Assembly (NCBI RefSeq): GCF_032854445.1
Contig: NC_088297.1
Coordinates: 26,963,915 to 27,027,914, forward strand
Reading direction: 5' to 3'
Length of the DNA stretch: 64,000 bases
From: Liolophura sinensis
Taxonomy: Eukaryota > Mollusca > Polyplacophora > Chitonida > Chitonidae
Shown here: in pieces, positions 34,580-45,318 of the stretch
Numbering within the stretch: the stretch's first letter is position 1
How the letters are laid out: each line of letters starts with the position of its first letter
Position numbers and translations under genes: made by a program
The notes under the pieces: generated by a model
What the model was told of the DNA's origin: nothing
Database searches by the model: none
Seen by the model: only the letters and a program-made list of their open reading frames with translations

Positions 34580-35290
34580 GTCCACTGCCTACCTGGTTAG
34601 CACAAATTGGACACACCAAGTATATGTACTATCTACCTGGTTAGCACAAAGTGGACACACCAAAGTATATGTGCTGCCTACCTGGTTAGCACACACTGAA
34701 CACACCAAGTTTATGTCCTATCTACTTGGTTAGCACAAATTGGACACACCAAAGTATATGTACTATCTATCTGGTTAGCACAAATTGGACACACGAAGTA
34801 TATGTACTATCTACCTAGTTAGCACAAGATGGACACACCAAGAATAAGTACTATCTACCTCGTTAGCACAAAGTGGACACACAAAGTATATGTGCTGCCT
34901 ATCTGGTTAGCATAAATTAGACACAAGAAGTACATCTACTATTTACCTCGTTAGCAAAAAGTGGACACACCAAAGTATATGCACCATCTACCTGGTTAGC
35001 ACAAATTGGACACACCAAAGTATATGTACCATCTACCTGGTTAGCACAAATTGGATACACCAAGTATATGCACTATCTACCTGGTTATCACAAATCGGAC
35101 ACACCAAGTATATGTACTATCTACCTGTTTAACACAAATTGGACACACCAAGTATATGCACTGTCTACCTGGTCAGCACAAATTGGACACACCAAGTATA
35201 TGTATTATCTTCCTGTTTAGTACTAACTGAACACACTAAGTATATGTACTATCTAACTGTTAGGCAAAAATTGGACACACCACGCACCAT
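34580..35290. repeat. 44-45-bp satellite array, about 16 units
   Basis: CTACCTGGTTAGCACAAATT + GGACACACCAAGTATATGTACTAT. Directly abuts the 43-bp array but is unrelated in sequence. Confidence 0.95.
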
Positions 35291-35377
35291 GTAACATGTT
35301 GATATAGACACACACCTAGTATCTTCTAGAGTGATGACTCGGGCTGGAAACACGATATTCTCATTTAAAGCGTAAGC

Positions 35378-35620
35378 AGAGGCCTCCGTGACCCAGGTGG
35401 GTAGTGTGCAAGCACGACGCAACGACCTATGCCTTTCACTAGCTCATGCTGGCTTTCTCTCCGACAGTACGTGGGAAGATCTGCGAGGAACTTGGGGATG
35501 GTGGTGGTTTTCCCCAGGGGTTCTGCTCGGATTCCTCTCAGCATAACGCTGGCGGCCGTCGTATAAGTGAAATATTCTTGAGGACGGCATAAAACACCAA
35601 ACAAATAAATAAATAAAGAG
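35378..35620 (+). mobile_element. SINE family 1
   Basis: GAGGCCTCCGTGACCCAGGT head to AAACACCAAACAAATAAATA tail; mid-region diverged. Confidence 0.85.
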
Positions 35621-36149
35621 TTAAAACAAATCGAATGCAAAAACCACAAACGCTTATCTTCGAAATGCCGTGGATTAAAACTTCACAAAGCACTATATAA
35701 CCAACGTAGAATTAAGGATATTCTACTCGCTCTCTTATTAAACATGTGACATTTGGAGACATTTTGTTTCTGAACATTGGCAAGACTGGAGTTAATAATT
35801 ATCTTTTGGGCTTTATTTTGCTCCATTTTGCACCTCAGATTTTCAGTTTTCCCAACAATGCCTCCACTTTCATGTATGCATTTCAAGTTCGGTTTTTTCC
35901 AGCTGATAGAGACATAAAACTTGACACCACTATAGCCCTTGGTTGATAAGATCCCTAGTTCGTATCCAGCAGCAGGGATTAGTTAAACGAAGGCTTTTGT
36001 CAAGAGGTTCTATTGCATACCAAAAACCCCTTAATATTCTTTAGTGCCTACACTAAAACAGCCCTCAATAACGTAAACAAATATTAATTTTAAAAAGTCA
36101 ATAAGATACAGGAAATATGATCCCAGTTGCAGATTCTTACACTCAAACA

Positions 36150-36387
36150 ATTAATCTGTTAATTTTAACAAAAAGTCTGTTGTCTGAGTGATGCTAGATT
36201 GTGTTCTGTTATTATGGCACAATATTCTCTCAAATTCAACACAACATCCTATTAGTCTAATAGAATTATTTTGCTGAACTAATAGATTGTGTGTATTCTA
36301 TTCAACAGAACAATCTACTCCAATAATAGAAAACATTCTAGCATCACTCAGACAAGGGACGTTCTGTTAAATTAACAGAATAATTTT
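36150..36387. mobile_element. Palindromic MITE upstream of the CUB gene
   Basis: Arms AATTAATCTGTTAATTTTAA ... TTGTCTGAGTGATGCTAGA and the inverted TCTAGCATCACTCAGACAAG ... TTAAATTAACAGAATAATT. Ends about 295 bp before the TATA box. Confidence 0.75.
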
Positions 36388-36681
36388 GGATGGTACATTA
36401 ACGAATTGTTAGACTCAATAAATCTTACTGTAAATAAACATCGTATCACCAGACAGTTTAAAAGGCAGCTTTACGCGTCTTTGATAATAGACTGCGGAAG
36501 ATATCATTGACTTTTTAATGTGCGATTGTTAGCTCTATATGCTGCACAAACAAACTCTGAGATTAATCCGCAGGTGAGGGGACTTCTTTGTGGCATCTTG
36601 TGACAACTAAATGGTTTCTCATCATTAAGGTGTTTGATCAGGTTACTTCGGCTGTGTGTACAGTAACATCATCTAGTAGCC

Positions 36682-36688
36682 TATAAAA
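36682..36688 (+). promoter_or_regulatory. TATA box of the CUB gene
   Basis: TATAAAA lies 37 bases before the first base of the ATG at 36725, in CCTATAAAACACC. A start near 36712 (CCTCATCAC) would leave a very short 5' leader. This is a strong focused core promoter by sequence. Confidence 0.65.
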
Positions 36689-36724
36689 CACCAGCTTAAC
36701 ACCCTATCCCCTCATCACTCCATC

Positions 36725-36781
36725 ATGAAGACTCTCATCGCTGTTGTGTTAGCTCTGACAGTTCTGCAGGCGACCGCTGTG
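36725..36781 (+). CDS. CUB gene exon 1: signal peptide
   Basis: 19 codons from ATG to G-C-T-G-T-G before donor GTAAGAT, phase 0. Hydrophobic core V-V-L-A-L-T-V-L then Q-A-T-A, a likely cleavage region. Confidence 0.85.
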
Positions 36782-39700
36782 GTAAGATTCCTTATTGGTT
36801 GTTTGCTTTGGTTGTGAAATTGGTATATTTTACATGCGCTCTGTTCGAGGGGACTATGTGACAAGTGGTCTAAGACGTTCGTGTGACCAATTACTCAGTC
36901 TTTACGCTCGCCAATGACCCCTTATTCATTCCGCCAATATATATGATACGCATATCTGTACGTCACACGTCTTCAGTGAGCAAGGCCGTTTACGCACTCT
37001 TGACGCTCTTTAACGACTCATGAGTTCAACCAATATCATCTGCACATCTGTACGTAACACGTGGGAAAGTTCGTCAGTAACCTGACAAAGGTTGATCGTT
37101 TATTCCGGGCACTTAAGTTTCAACCACCCATGTATGCATGAAAATAACCGCCATCGGGCTAAACAACAATAAATTAAGTAAAACAAAAAAATAATATAAA
37201 ACAATAGCTCTTAATGTAACTCTTAACTACAGCGCATGTAAAGATGCACTGATTTCTTCTTGACGTGTGTTTTTTGTTTGACGGGTACGTTCTCAAACGT
37301 TCATGAACGTCCTCGTGCGTGTAGTGCTTCCACCAGGACGGCCGTTCACCTATTGGATTCCATGCTGACTGCACTTTTCATGATGATGTGTCTGCATAAT
37401 TATCTTGTCCGATTTCACTCTTTTGTGAAGCCCAAGCAACTCCAGATTCTTTCCTACAATGAAGTCCGTTATCAGTCTTCATTGATGTTCTGGATCTGCC
37501 GCCTGTCACGCTTGCATCATCACGTAGTCAGGATTCTGTTGCACCGAAAGAAGTCTGGTAACCCCGTCAGCCTGATTTCCTCCTCCCTTCAGACAGTTCA
37601 CTATTGTATATGCGAAATGCGTAATTTGACTTACAGAAATGAGCTTTGCAATTATACTTTACTGTTTGTATTTTATCACCTGCTTCCATTTGGAGGCCTG
37701 TATGTAGCTGAGCGTTTTAGTTAGCACCTGGTTAGTGTGCTTGTGCGTCACAATGACCCAGAAACCTATCACCAGCGCGGTCGTTGTGAGATCAAGTTCA
37801 GCTGATGCTGGCTTCCTCTTCGGTCGCGCGTGGGAAGGCGTAAATAGGCCTAAGTAAATAAATACATATAAAATGTTCTCAATTGGGATTACAGCCTTAA
37901 ACCCGATAAGGCCTCATTCTGCTCGCACGCTTCAAGTGTAAAATGAACCCATCCTTACTAAACATCGATCAATAAAGCACATAAATAAATTACTGCATGT
38001 TAGACAGCAACTAATGAATTATTTCCTATTTCATGTGATGTTCTGCTTTTTCCTTGTCCCGAATACAACGCCAGCCTCTGGACGTGAATGAAGCGGAAGT
38101 TGACAGACCTGGTAGGGTTATTTACACTTTTTTTAGAATCTTTCACTTCTTGACTTTTTTTGGTTCACCTTGGATTTGAATTTTCAAGGCAAAACCTTCT
38201 TTCCGGGGATGTTGCATTTGCTTTGTTTCCAGATAAAAGATTCATGTAGGCCTATATATACTATAACTATGGATACAGACTACCTTAACATTTTGAACCG
38301 CTATTTGTTGCACTGAAGTTTATGCAAATGAAAATCTAGAAAATTAAATAGATTCTTTTTTCTGGTGTGTCATCATACCGGAAAACCTCTTTTAGACGCG
38401 TTCGCTGGTTATAAAAATAACTCACGCCTGACTGGGTAAAAGTGATAACATGGCGGCGCTTTAGATTTTTTGCTTCCTTTTAACCGGTGATATCAGGGTT
38501 ATACGACATCACAAAAATAAACGGCATACTATATGGATGCATATATACATTGGGTCTAGTGATGTCTTTTCTCTTGTTGGGAGCGGAAGACCCAGGATCA
38601 ACCCTGGGTCGAGTCACACCTAAGACTTTAAAAGAGGAAGTTGTAACTTCCTCGCTTGGCGTTCAGCATGAAGGGGATAGTGCAACGACTGGTTGACAAT
38701 TATCAGCATAATGGCTCGGGCGGTGCGGCTTACTTGCCTTCGGTAAGGCGTCTCAGTGAAGCAGCACTAAATAAAAGAGCGGTGGAAATCCGTCCAGCAA
38801 CAAGGAGGCACATTACACGCACTCTAAGGATTCCTTCGTCGTCATATGACTGAAAAATTAAGTACGACGTTCAACCTCAATCACTCACTCACCTAAGAGC
38901 TTAGGCCAGAAAATTTAAATCAAATACATATATCATAAGTCAAGAGCTCCGTCCCACTCATCTGAACAACTCAGTACATAACATCAATATTAGATAGGAA
39001 AATTAGGCAGACTAGATGTGAGTTCATTAATGTTTTCAATTTTCTTCTGTAACCAGCTCGCTGGGGGAGATACTGCGACCAGTCCTATTACAACAACAGC
39101 GGTGTGATAACAAGTCCTAACCACCCTCAGAATTATGATAACAACCTAGACTGCGATTACGTCATCAACCCGACGCTGTACGGACGCTATGAGATGCGAT
39201 TTTACCTCTGTGACTTCGCTGTGGAATCGTCTGTATTCGGCGGATGCTCAGACTGGGTGGACTTCAACGGGACGCAGCGGATTTGTGGGATTCAATCGGG
39301 CGAGATGAAGTGTGAGTGTGGCGGCCAGCTCGTTACCATTTGCGCGATGGCAGTGCTATCCTGGTCGTCAGTTGGCAAGGAAGTTTTAGATTCTGATAGC
39401 TGACTGCCCGTAAAGGCTTGGTGAAAGTAAACGAAAAGCTTCGCTCATTCAGGCATTTAAAAACCACTTGCCATACACGGGTATGGTGTGCATGGTTGTC
39501 TGTATGTCATGATTGTCTATACGTCATGAATGTCTGTACGTCATGATTATCTGTACGCCATGGTTGTATGTGTGTCATGGTTGTCTGTGCGTCATGGTTG
39601 TCTGTACGTCATGAATGTCTGTACGTCATAATTGTGAATATGTCATGGTTGTCTGTATGTCATGATTCTCTGTATGTCATGGTTGTCTGTACTTCATGAT

Positions 39701-40589
39701 TGTCTGTACGTCATGGTTATCTGTACTTCATGATTGTCTGTACGTCATAATTGTCAGTATGTCATGGTTGTCTGTATGTCATGGTTGTCTGTACGTCATG
39801 GTTCTCTGTACGCCATAATTGTCAGTATGTCATGGTTGTCTGGACGTCATGATTGTCTGTACGTCATGGTTGTCTGTACGTCATGGTTCTCTGTACGCCA
39901 TAATTGTCAGTATGTCATGGTTGTCTGTACGTCATGATTGTCTGTATGTCATGGTTGTCTGTACGTCATGATTATCTGCATGTCATGGTTATCTGTACGT
40001 CATGATTGTCTGTACGTCATGGTTGTATGTGCGTCACGATTGTTTGTACATCATGCACAGGTCATGAAGAAACGTTTGTCTCTAGCATTGTTTGTACATA
40101 TATAGAAGCTGACAAAGAAGTTTCTGTATGGCGTTAAAAGTCAATCACTATTAAATAAACGTGTAAAATACAATCCAATACAAGCCAGCAAATCAAGATT
40201 TCCCCATAAGCGATGGGCGATACAGCAAAGACATTACCTAGATACGTACGAAACTTTTGACAAACTTAGCCACACTATTTTACTTAAATCGTACTTAGTT
40301 CAATTTTCTTACGCTAAATTCGTTTAACATCATTTCAGTTTTGGGCACTGGGTTTTTCGAGTTGAAATTTCACACAGACTGGCGTACGACACGACGTGGC
40401 TTTAGGATTGCATATTGTGCTGGCTGTTATAACTGGAACGCTGTGTCGGCAGTGTGCAGGAACAGGCGTTCCCGTTTGGCGAATACAGGCTGGCAAAACG
40501 GATACTTCCCGAACGGTTCCTTCGGAAATGGATGGCCGAACATCACTCGCTACAACCAGTCCCAGCATTGGGGATGGCCTAGCCAGTAA
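36725..40589 (+). CDS. Secreted single-CUB-domain protein, four exons, 199 residues
   Basis: Exons 36725-36781, 38075-38111, 39057-39311 and 40339-40589 join in phases 0, 1, 1 with good GT/AG sites. Residues 1-19 are a signal peptide (M-K-T-L-I-A-V-V-L-A-L-T-V-L). An acidic 12-residue linker follows (D-V-N-E-A-E-V-D-R). A CUB domain then spans about residues 33-145: R-Y-C-D-Q-S-Y-Y-N-N-S-G-V-I-T-S-P-N-H-P-Q-N-Y, L-D-C-D-Y, Y-L-C-D-F, C-S-D-W-V-D-F, R-I-C-G, and F-H-T-D-W...G-F-R-I-A-Y-C. The C-terminal 55 residues have two extra cysteines, then a Trp/Asn/Gly/Gln-rich stretch ending H-W-G-W-P-S-Q. CUB modules bind proteins or glycans outside cells. The tail is not one I recognise. Confidence 0.85.
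37725..37865 (+). mobile_element. SINE family 1, internal fragment
   Basis: GTTAGTGTGCTTGTGCGTCA, CACCAGCGCGGTCGTTGTGA, GCTGGCTTCCTCTTCGGTCG; in CUB intron 1. Confidence 0.75.
38075..38111 (+). CDS. CUB gene exon 2: short acidic linker
   Basis: 37-nt micro-exon between AACGCCAG and donor GTAGGG; P-L-D-V-N-E-A-E-V-D-R-P. Small, but both phases fit its neighbours. Confidence 0.7.
38575..38895 (+). mobile_element. SINE, family 2
   Basis: Plus-oriented relative of 1612-1955: CCCAGGATCAACCCTGGGTC near the head, CTTCGTCGTCATATGACTGA near the tail, and a TCACTCACTCAC end. In CUB intron 2. Confidence 0.6.
39057..39311 (+). CDS. CUB gene exon 3: main CUB exon
   Basis: 255 nt after CTTCTGTAACCAG; carries five CUB cysteines and G-V-I-T-S-P-N-H-P-Q-N-Y. 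Donor GTGAGTG follows A-A-G-T. Without splicing the frame runs on into low-complexity intron. Confidence 0.85.
39490..40060. repeat. 17-bp minisatellite in CUB intron 3
   Basis: TGTCTGTACGTCATGGT and near variants, about 33 units, between the two main CUB exons. Confidence 0.92.
40339..40589 (+). CDS. CUB gene exon 4: end of CUB and novel tail
   Basis: Acceptor CATCATTTCAG; 82 codons plus TAA at 40587. It closes the CUB domain (T-D-W...G-F-R-I-A-Y-C) and adds the Trp-rich tail with two N-x-S/T sequons (N-G-S, N-I-T). Confidence 0.85.
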
Positions 40590-40646
40590 ACCGAAACTTT
40601 AAATACATAGCTTCTCTTAATGATACACATCATTTGACAAATAATT

Positions 40647-40652
40647 AATAAA
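40647..40652 (+). terminator. Poly(A) signal of the CUB gene
   Basis: AATAAA, 58 bases after the CUB stop codon; no closer signal. Confidence 0.6.
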
Positions 40653-41524
40653 ATACGTAACCGTGGATGAATCTGCATCAAATCAATTAAAAATACAAAG
40701 TCTGAGACCTTTGTTTATTCAAATAAATAAAACTTGTTCTGATGCTATCACATTCATGATTTCAGCTTACTTAACTGTCGACTAATTAAGGATTGGTTTT
40801 CAGTAGTGATAGGTACATGCTGAATGCGTATAACCGGTTCTGGACTCATCACATATTCACATCAATGTGGTAAATGGATTACCTTTACGTTACCTTTATG
40901 GCCTTTGCGTGTTAGGAGCGGTCTGACTTTTTGTCATACTGTTCAGGTAGCAAATCTGTCAGCTTTATTTAAAAATCATATACATAGAGATTATCACAAC
41001 AATGTGTGATCGGCGATGATGTACCAGTTGTCTGAGGTCGTCATGTCGTAACAGCCGAACTCGAAGATGGAAAGCTATGATTATTTCTGACCAGTAAAAT
41101 TTTACCTGCAATCTTTGCTTTCCATAATGACAAAGCTGACAAATAAAGTAACACACTGATCTCATATTAGGAACGTTGTCATTTTTGTTTGCATGAATGG
41201 GTTGTAAAGGATGGCGTATATGATAAGGTGCTCCAAAACGAAGAGTATGTGGTTGTAAGGAAAATGAAGAAATATGTACCAAACCATAAGACAAACAATT
41301 TTCGTTTTCGTGGGATATTTCTTAACACCCCTGTATTTCATGCATACTTTCTGTCAGTGTTGGGAAATATTCGAAGATGACGTCATCGATGAACACACTG
41401 GGAACGCGTGACGAGCTTAGCGCCTGAAGTCCGGAATTTGTCCAGAGCTGATTAGACAGTTACCAACGATTAAGGTTACAGCAGCAGGTTACTTAATTTC
41501 ACGACTGACCACTGGAGAATGTGA

Positions 41525-41745
41525 TTCATTTATTTACTTATTTGATTGGTGTTTTACGCCGTACTCAAGAATATTTCTCTTATATGACGGCGGCCAGCAT
41601 TATTGTGGGAGGAAACAGGGAACAACCTGGGAGAAACCCACGACTATTCGCAGGTTGCTGGCACACTTTCCCACGTACGGCCGGAGAGAAAAAAAGCATG
41701 AGCTGGACTTGAATTCACAGCGACCACACTGGTGGGAACCGGAGA
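41525..41745 (-). mobile_element. SINE family 1
   Basis: TTGATTGGTGTTTTACGCCG tail to GAATTCACAGCGACCACACT; head lost. Confidence 0.85.
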
Positions 41746-42144
41746 ATGTGGTCTTAAACCATTTTCACGCCACGTGTTCAAATCCCCAAGGTTTCTATCC
41801 ATGGCAGAGGGTGTTTTCCAACGTTTTCAAGGACAAATTATTTTCAGTGCAAACTTTCACAAAAAGATTTATAGACACTATCTGGATAATTGGTTTGGTA
41901 TTAGCATGAAAGAAAGACAGGTCTACATTCAAAGGCATCCAAAACATTAAAAAAAAGTCTTTTAAAGGACTTTCATGCATCATCTTGAAAAATTTTCAAA
42001 ATAATTCAGGGAGTTTATCACCTGTTGGCTCAGAAGTTTCCATACATCAGGAGGTTTGTCAGATCAATGATGCGGTGGCATTAACCTGGCTCTTTCTGTT
42101 CTTTCTACCTGTAAATAATGGACCCAGGAACAACGTGTTGGCGG

Positions 42145-42270
42145 AATATCTGCGGATGATCGTGGGTTTTTCCCAGGCTCAGCACGGTTTCCATCCACCA
42201 AAATGCTGACCGCCGTCGTACAAGTGAAATGTTGTACAGCGTAAAACACCTATCAAAGAAATAAATGAAT
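42145..42270 (+). mobile_element. SINE family 1, 3' fragment
   Basis: GATCGTGGGTTTTTCCCAGG ... GCGTAAAACACCTATC + AAAGAAATAAATG. Confidence 0.8.
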
Positions 42271-44086
42271 AAAGCACATATATTTTAAATATCTAACTAC
42301 GCCATACCTAACAACGCTGATTGAAAAGTCAACAACATGTGCAATGGCACCCATGGAAAACAAACTTGCATTTTAACACATGTGTACCTATTCTCTTTAT
42401 GGGATCCACACCTGAAAGCTCGATGCTAGTCAACTTTTACGCCTAGCTTGATTAGAGAGCTGAGGTCCTATTCTTTTCATCCCCATTGATCCGAAGTGGA
42501 CCAGGCCGCGTTGACTGCATTCGGGCAATAAAACAAACGGTCAACTAATGTATTGCGTATTGGCCTACAAATACGTGTACAAAGACGGCGTGTGGTGATT
42601 CTGACTGGTTTCCTTCATCCATAAATCTGAGAACGTTCGCAAGTAAACAAATTATAATATGGTGAATCAAATAAATAAGTAAATACAGGTATTTGATTGC
42701 TTTAAATTCTAATCTTAATAAAGGATGAGGCGTCACCTTGTTATTACATAAAAAGTACTAACCTTTATTTTGCCGATGTAATTTCGCCGAATGTGAGGTA
42801 AAAGAAAGTTATGATACTAATGTGAATCGAGGCAATCGTCTTGAGAATTTTATCCAGTTGAACCCTAACAGACCGCGCTATAAGATCATTACCCATTCGC
42901 CCAAAGGAGCGACGGCTAATATGACATTGATTTGACTTCGGGATCATTTACAAGAATTTAGTTTGGCATTGTGTAGCCGGAGGTCCGCGAAGTCTGTGTC
43001 ATCAAATGGATTGCAGTTGTACTGCACTGTATCTTTCTTGCTAAAATTGTGTATATGTTAAATATGATAACAAGGCAGCATTTTGAGTAATTCTAGATCA
43101 GTGACGTCTTATAAGTTGCAATTAATATCACGGCATTTTCACACTAATTCTGCTTTAGTCGTCGTGCTTTGGGGCGTGTAAATTACACAATTTAAATGTT
43201 TCCATGAACAGTTAGAATAAAACCCTAAATGGTTGAACACTCTATTCTGTATTTTTTTTTTTCATGAGTAGAATAAAAACATAACTTAAGTAAACTGAAA
43301 AGAGGCCGTATTTAACGCATTACGCATGACCATTTGTCATCTGCCACCCTGCAACGGCCATGCTGATACCTTTTATTACAGCGTTTTCGTTGATCACCAT
43401 ACAACCTGTACGTGTTGTGATTTCTCAGAAAAATCCAAGGCTCCAGCCCGGCACTCGGGCAGGGAAAATGTTCATTTCCACCATGATAGGTTTGGCATAT
43501 CAACGTTATATATGTGGGAACGCACGTCAGTAACTTGACCGTGGACTTACCCCGGGCACTTCGGTTACTACACCAATTAAAAACTATTACCGCCGTGTAA
43601 GTGAAAAAACCCTAAGTATTGCGTTGAGAAACAATCAAGCAAATAATTCAAGAAATTTTCCAGCTATGGCGACAGTTAGGTTTTTGGGAGAAAGAAGCTA
43701 AAGAATTAAAAGTCTGCTAAACTTCGAGCAGAAGTGAAAACAATTTGAGATGGATTCGAGCGGGAGACGTCCAGCAGTCAGAGATAACCAGAGCTTTTAG
43801 AGTAATAAAGCACTACTATTGTGGGACATTATCATGGATTGCACAATTTGGGCGCAAATACTGTCAAAGACAAGAAATGTGACCAGTACGCGTACATTGC
43901 ATAAGTAGGCGGACACATATCTGTAATAAGGTAAAATCCGTCTAAGAAATTTTAATGATGAATTTCAATGCTCAATTTTGTTCTTGAACAAGCACGTTTG
44001 GAAATGATCTCTGACCTGCGCCAACTCACACGAAGCCCTCTTGAAGTAACGAGCACGTAACTACCATGGCGACGTGCTCTTAACGT

Positions 44087-44609
44087 CGGCTGCGTGCAAA
44101 TGGACACAGTTTGACTTCAACAACAACGGCGGGATAACAAGTCATAAATGATCGTTCAGAATTGTACATACAGCACGAATAAAACAAATAAATGTGACTC
44201 AATTTTCATTTTCCTAATTTCTTTTTATTCGTCAAATTTTAAGAAAAATAAATCAAGTAGAATCATTTTTAAGAGACTTATATAAAAAAGAAACAGTTAA
44301 AGGGTTAATCAATACGTGGATATTTGCAGAAAGCATAAGCAAGGAACAACAAAAACTCCCCGGAGTTTTATGTGGATTCACGGCTTGCAACGAAAAAAGT
44401 ACAATAAACATTAAAACATGTGAATTAGTAGAAAAAAATCATGACATAAGGTCAGAAGAAACGTTTTGATATGACAACTATCCATTTCGTTAAGGGGCCT
44501 CCGAGGTGGTTAGCACACCAGCGCAATGCACCTCCCCTTGGTCACACATAGTGGAGTAGACAAAGGAACAATGGAATGTATCTCTGACGCAAACAGCGAC
44601 TTGCAAAGT
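44087..44609 (+). pseudogene. Decayed CUB-exon fragment, tandem unit 1
   Basis: Reads C-K-W-T-Q-F-D-F-N-N-N-G-G-I-T-S-H-K then stop, clearly related to the start of the CUB exon at 39057 (Y-N-N-S-G-V-I-T-S-P). The rest of the unit is AT-rich DNA with a SINE head fragment (GGGGCCTCCGAGGTGG). No intact splice or frame continues. Confidence 0.6.
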
Positions 44610-44615
44610 CTTACA

Positions 44616-45107
44616 CGGCTGCGTGCAAATGGACACAGTTTGACTTCAACAAAAACGGCGTGATAACAAGTCACGCCCGGCTCACTGTTAGTAAATAAAT
44701 GATCGTTCAGAATTGTACATACAGCACGAATAAAACAAATAAATGTGACTCAATTTTCATTTTCCTAATTTCTTTTTATTCGTTAAATTTTAAGAAAAAT
44801 AAATCAAGTAGAATCATTTTTAAGAGACTTATATAAAAAAGAAACAACAAAAACTCCCCGGAGTTTTATGTGGATTCACGGCTTGCAACGAAAAAAGTAC
44901 AATAAACATTAAAACATGTGAATTAGTAGAAAAAAATCATGACATAAGGTCAGAAGAAACGTTTTGATATGACAACTATCCATTTCGTTAAGGGGCCTCC
45001 GAGGTGGTTAGCACACCAGCGCAATGCACCTCCCCTTGGTCACACATAGTGGAGAAGACAAAGGAACAATGGAATGTATCTCTGACGCAAACAGCGACTT
45101 GCGAAGT
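44616..45107 (+). pseudogene. Decayed CUB-exon fragment, tandem unit 2
   Basis: Near-identical direct repeat of 44087-44609, with an internal deletion of about 50 bp (the stretch from GTTAAAGGG to GCAAGGAAC is absent). Reads F-D-F-N-K-N-G-V-I-T-S-H-A. Lies just downstream of the gene B stop, in its 3' region on the other strand. Confidence 0.6.
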
Positions 45108-45281
45108 GAGAGGAGATCAAATGTGGACAAGTGCGTGTTTCGACTGCAAACTGACGACATCTGTTTCTGTGTGAAACCTAGTCCCTTAGACGTTGGTGGA
45201 CTCAACAGATTTTATATGTATCATTTTTGCGACACATAAACGATATATGTCGTGGTAACGTGGACCTTTTGGGCAGATTTA

Positions 45282-45318
45282 TTACTCTTGGTAGTCGTTG
45301 ATGTCATCGTTTTCATCC
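45282..45318 (-). CDS. Gene B terminal coding exon
   Basis: Acceptor TTGAATTGCAG; the split Ser codon (TC|G) is followed by D-E-N-D-D-I-N-D-Y-Q-E and TAA. The acidic C-terminus is in frame with the previous exon. AATAAA occurs right over the stop (45278-45283) and again at 44775-44780 on this strand; either could serve for 3' processing. Confidence 0.7.

Larger units (their letters stand above)
40660..44080. other. Intergenic DNA between CUB gene and gene B
   Basis: AT-rich; only SINE fragments recognised (41525-41745, 42145-42270). No exon with convincing splice sites or family residues was found. Confidence 0.5.

Noticed and set aside
33600-34600. Several 60-80 codon frames with C-H-K-N-A-C-Y-L repeats
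   Set aside because: Products of the 43-bp satellite; no gene evidence.
37260-37724. 154-codon frame in CUB intron 1
   Set aside because: No recognisable motifs or splice context; an open frame of this length is expected by chance in 64 kb.
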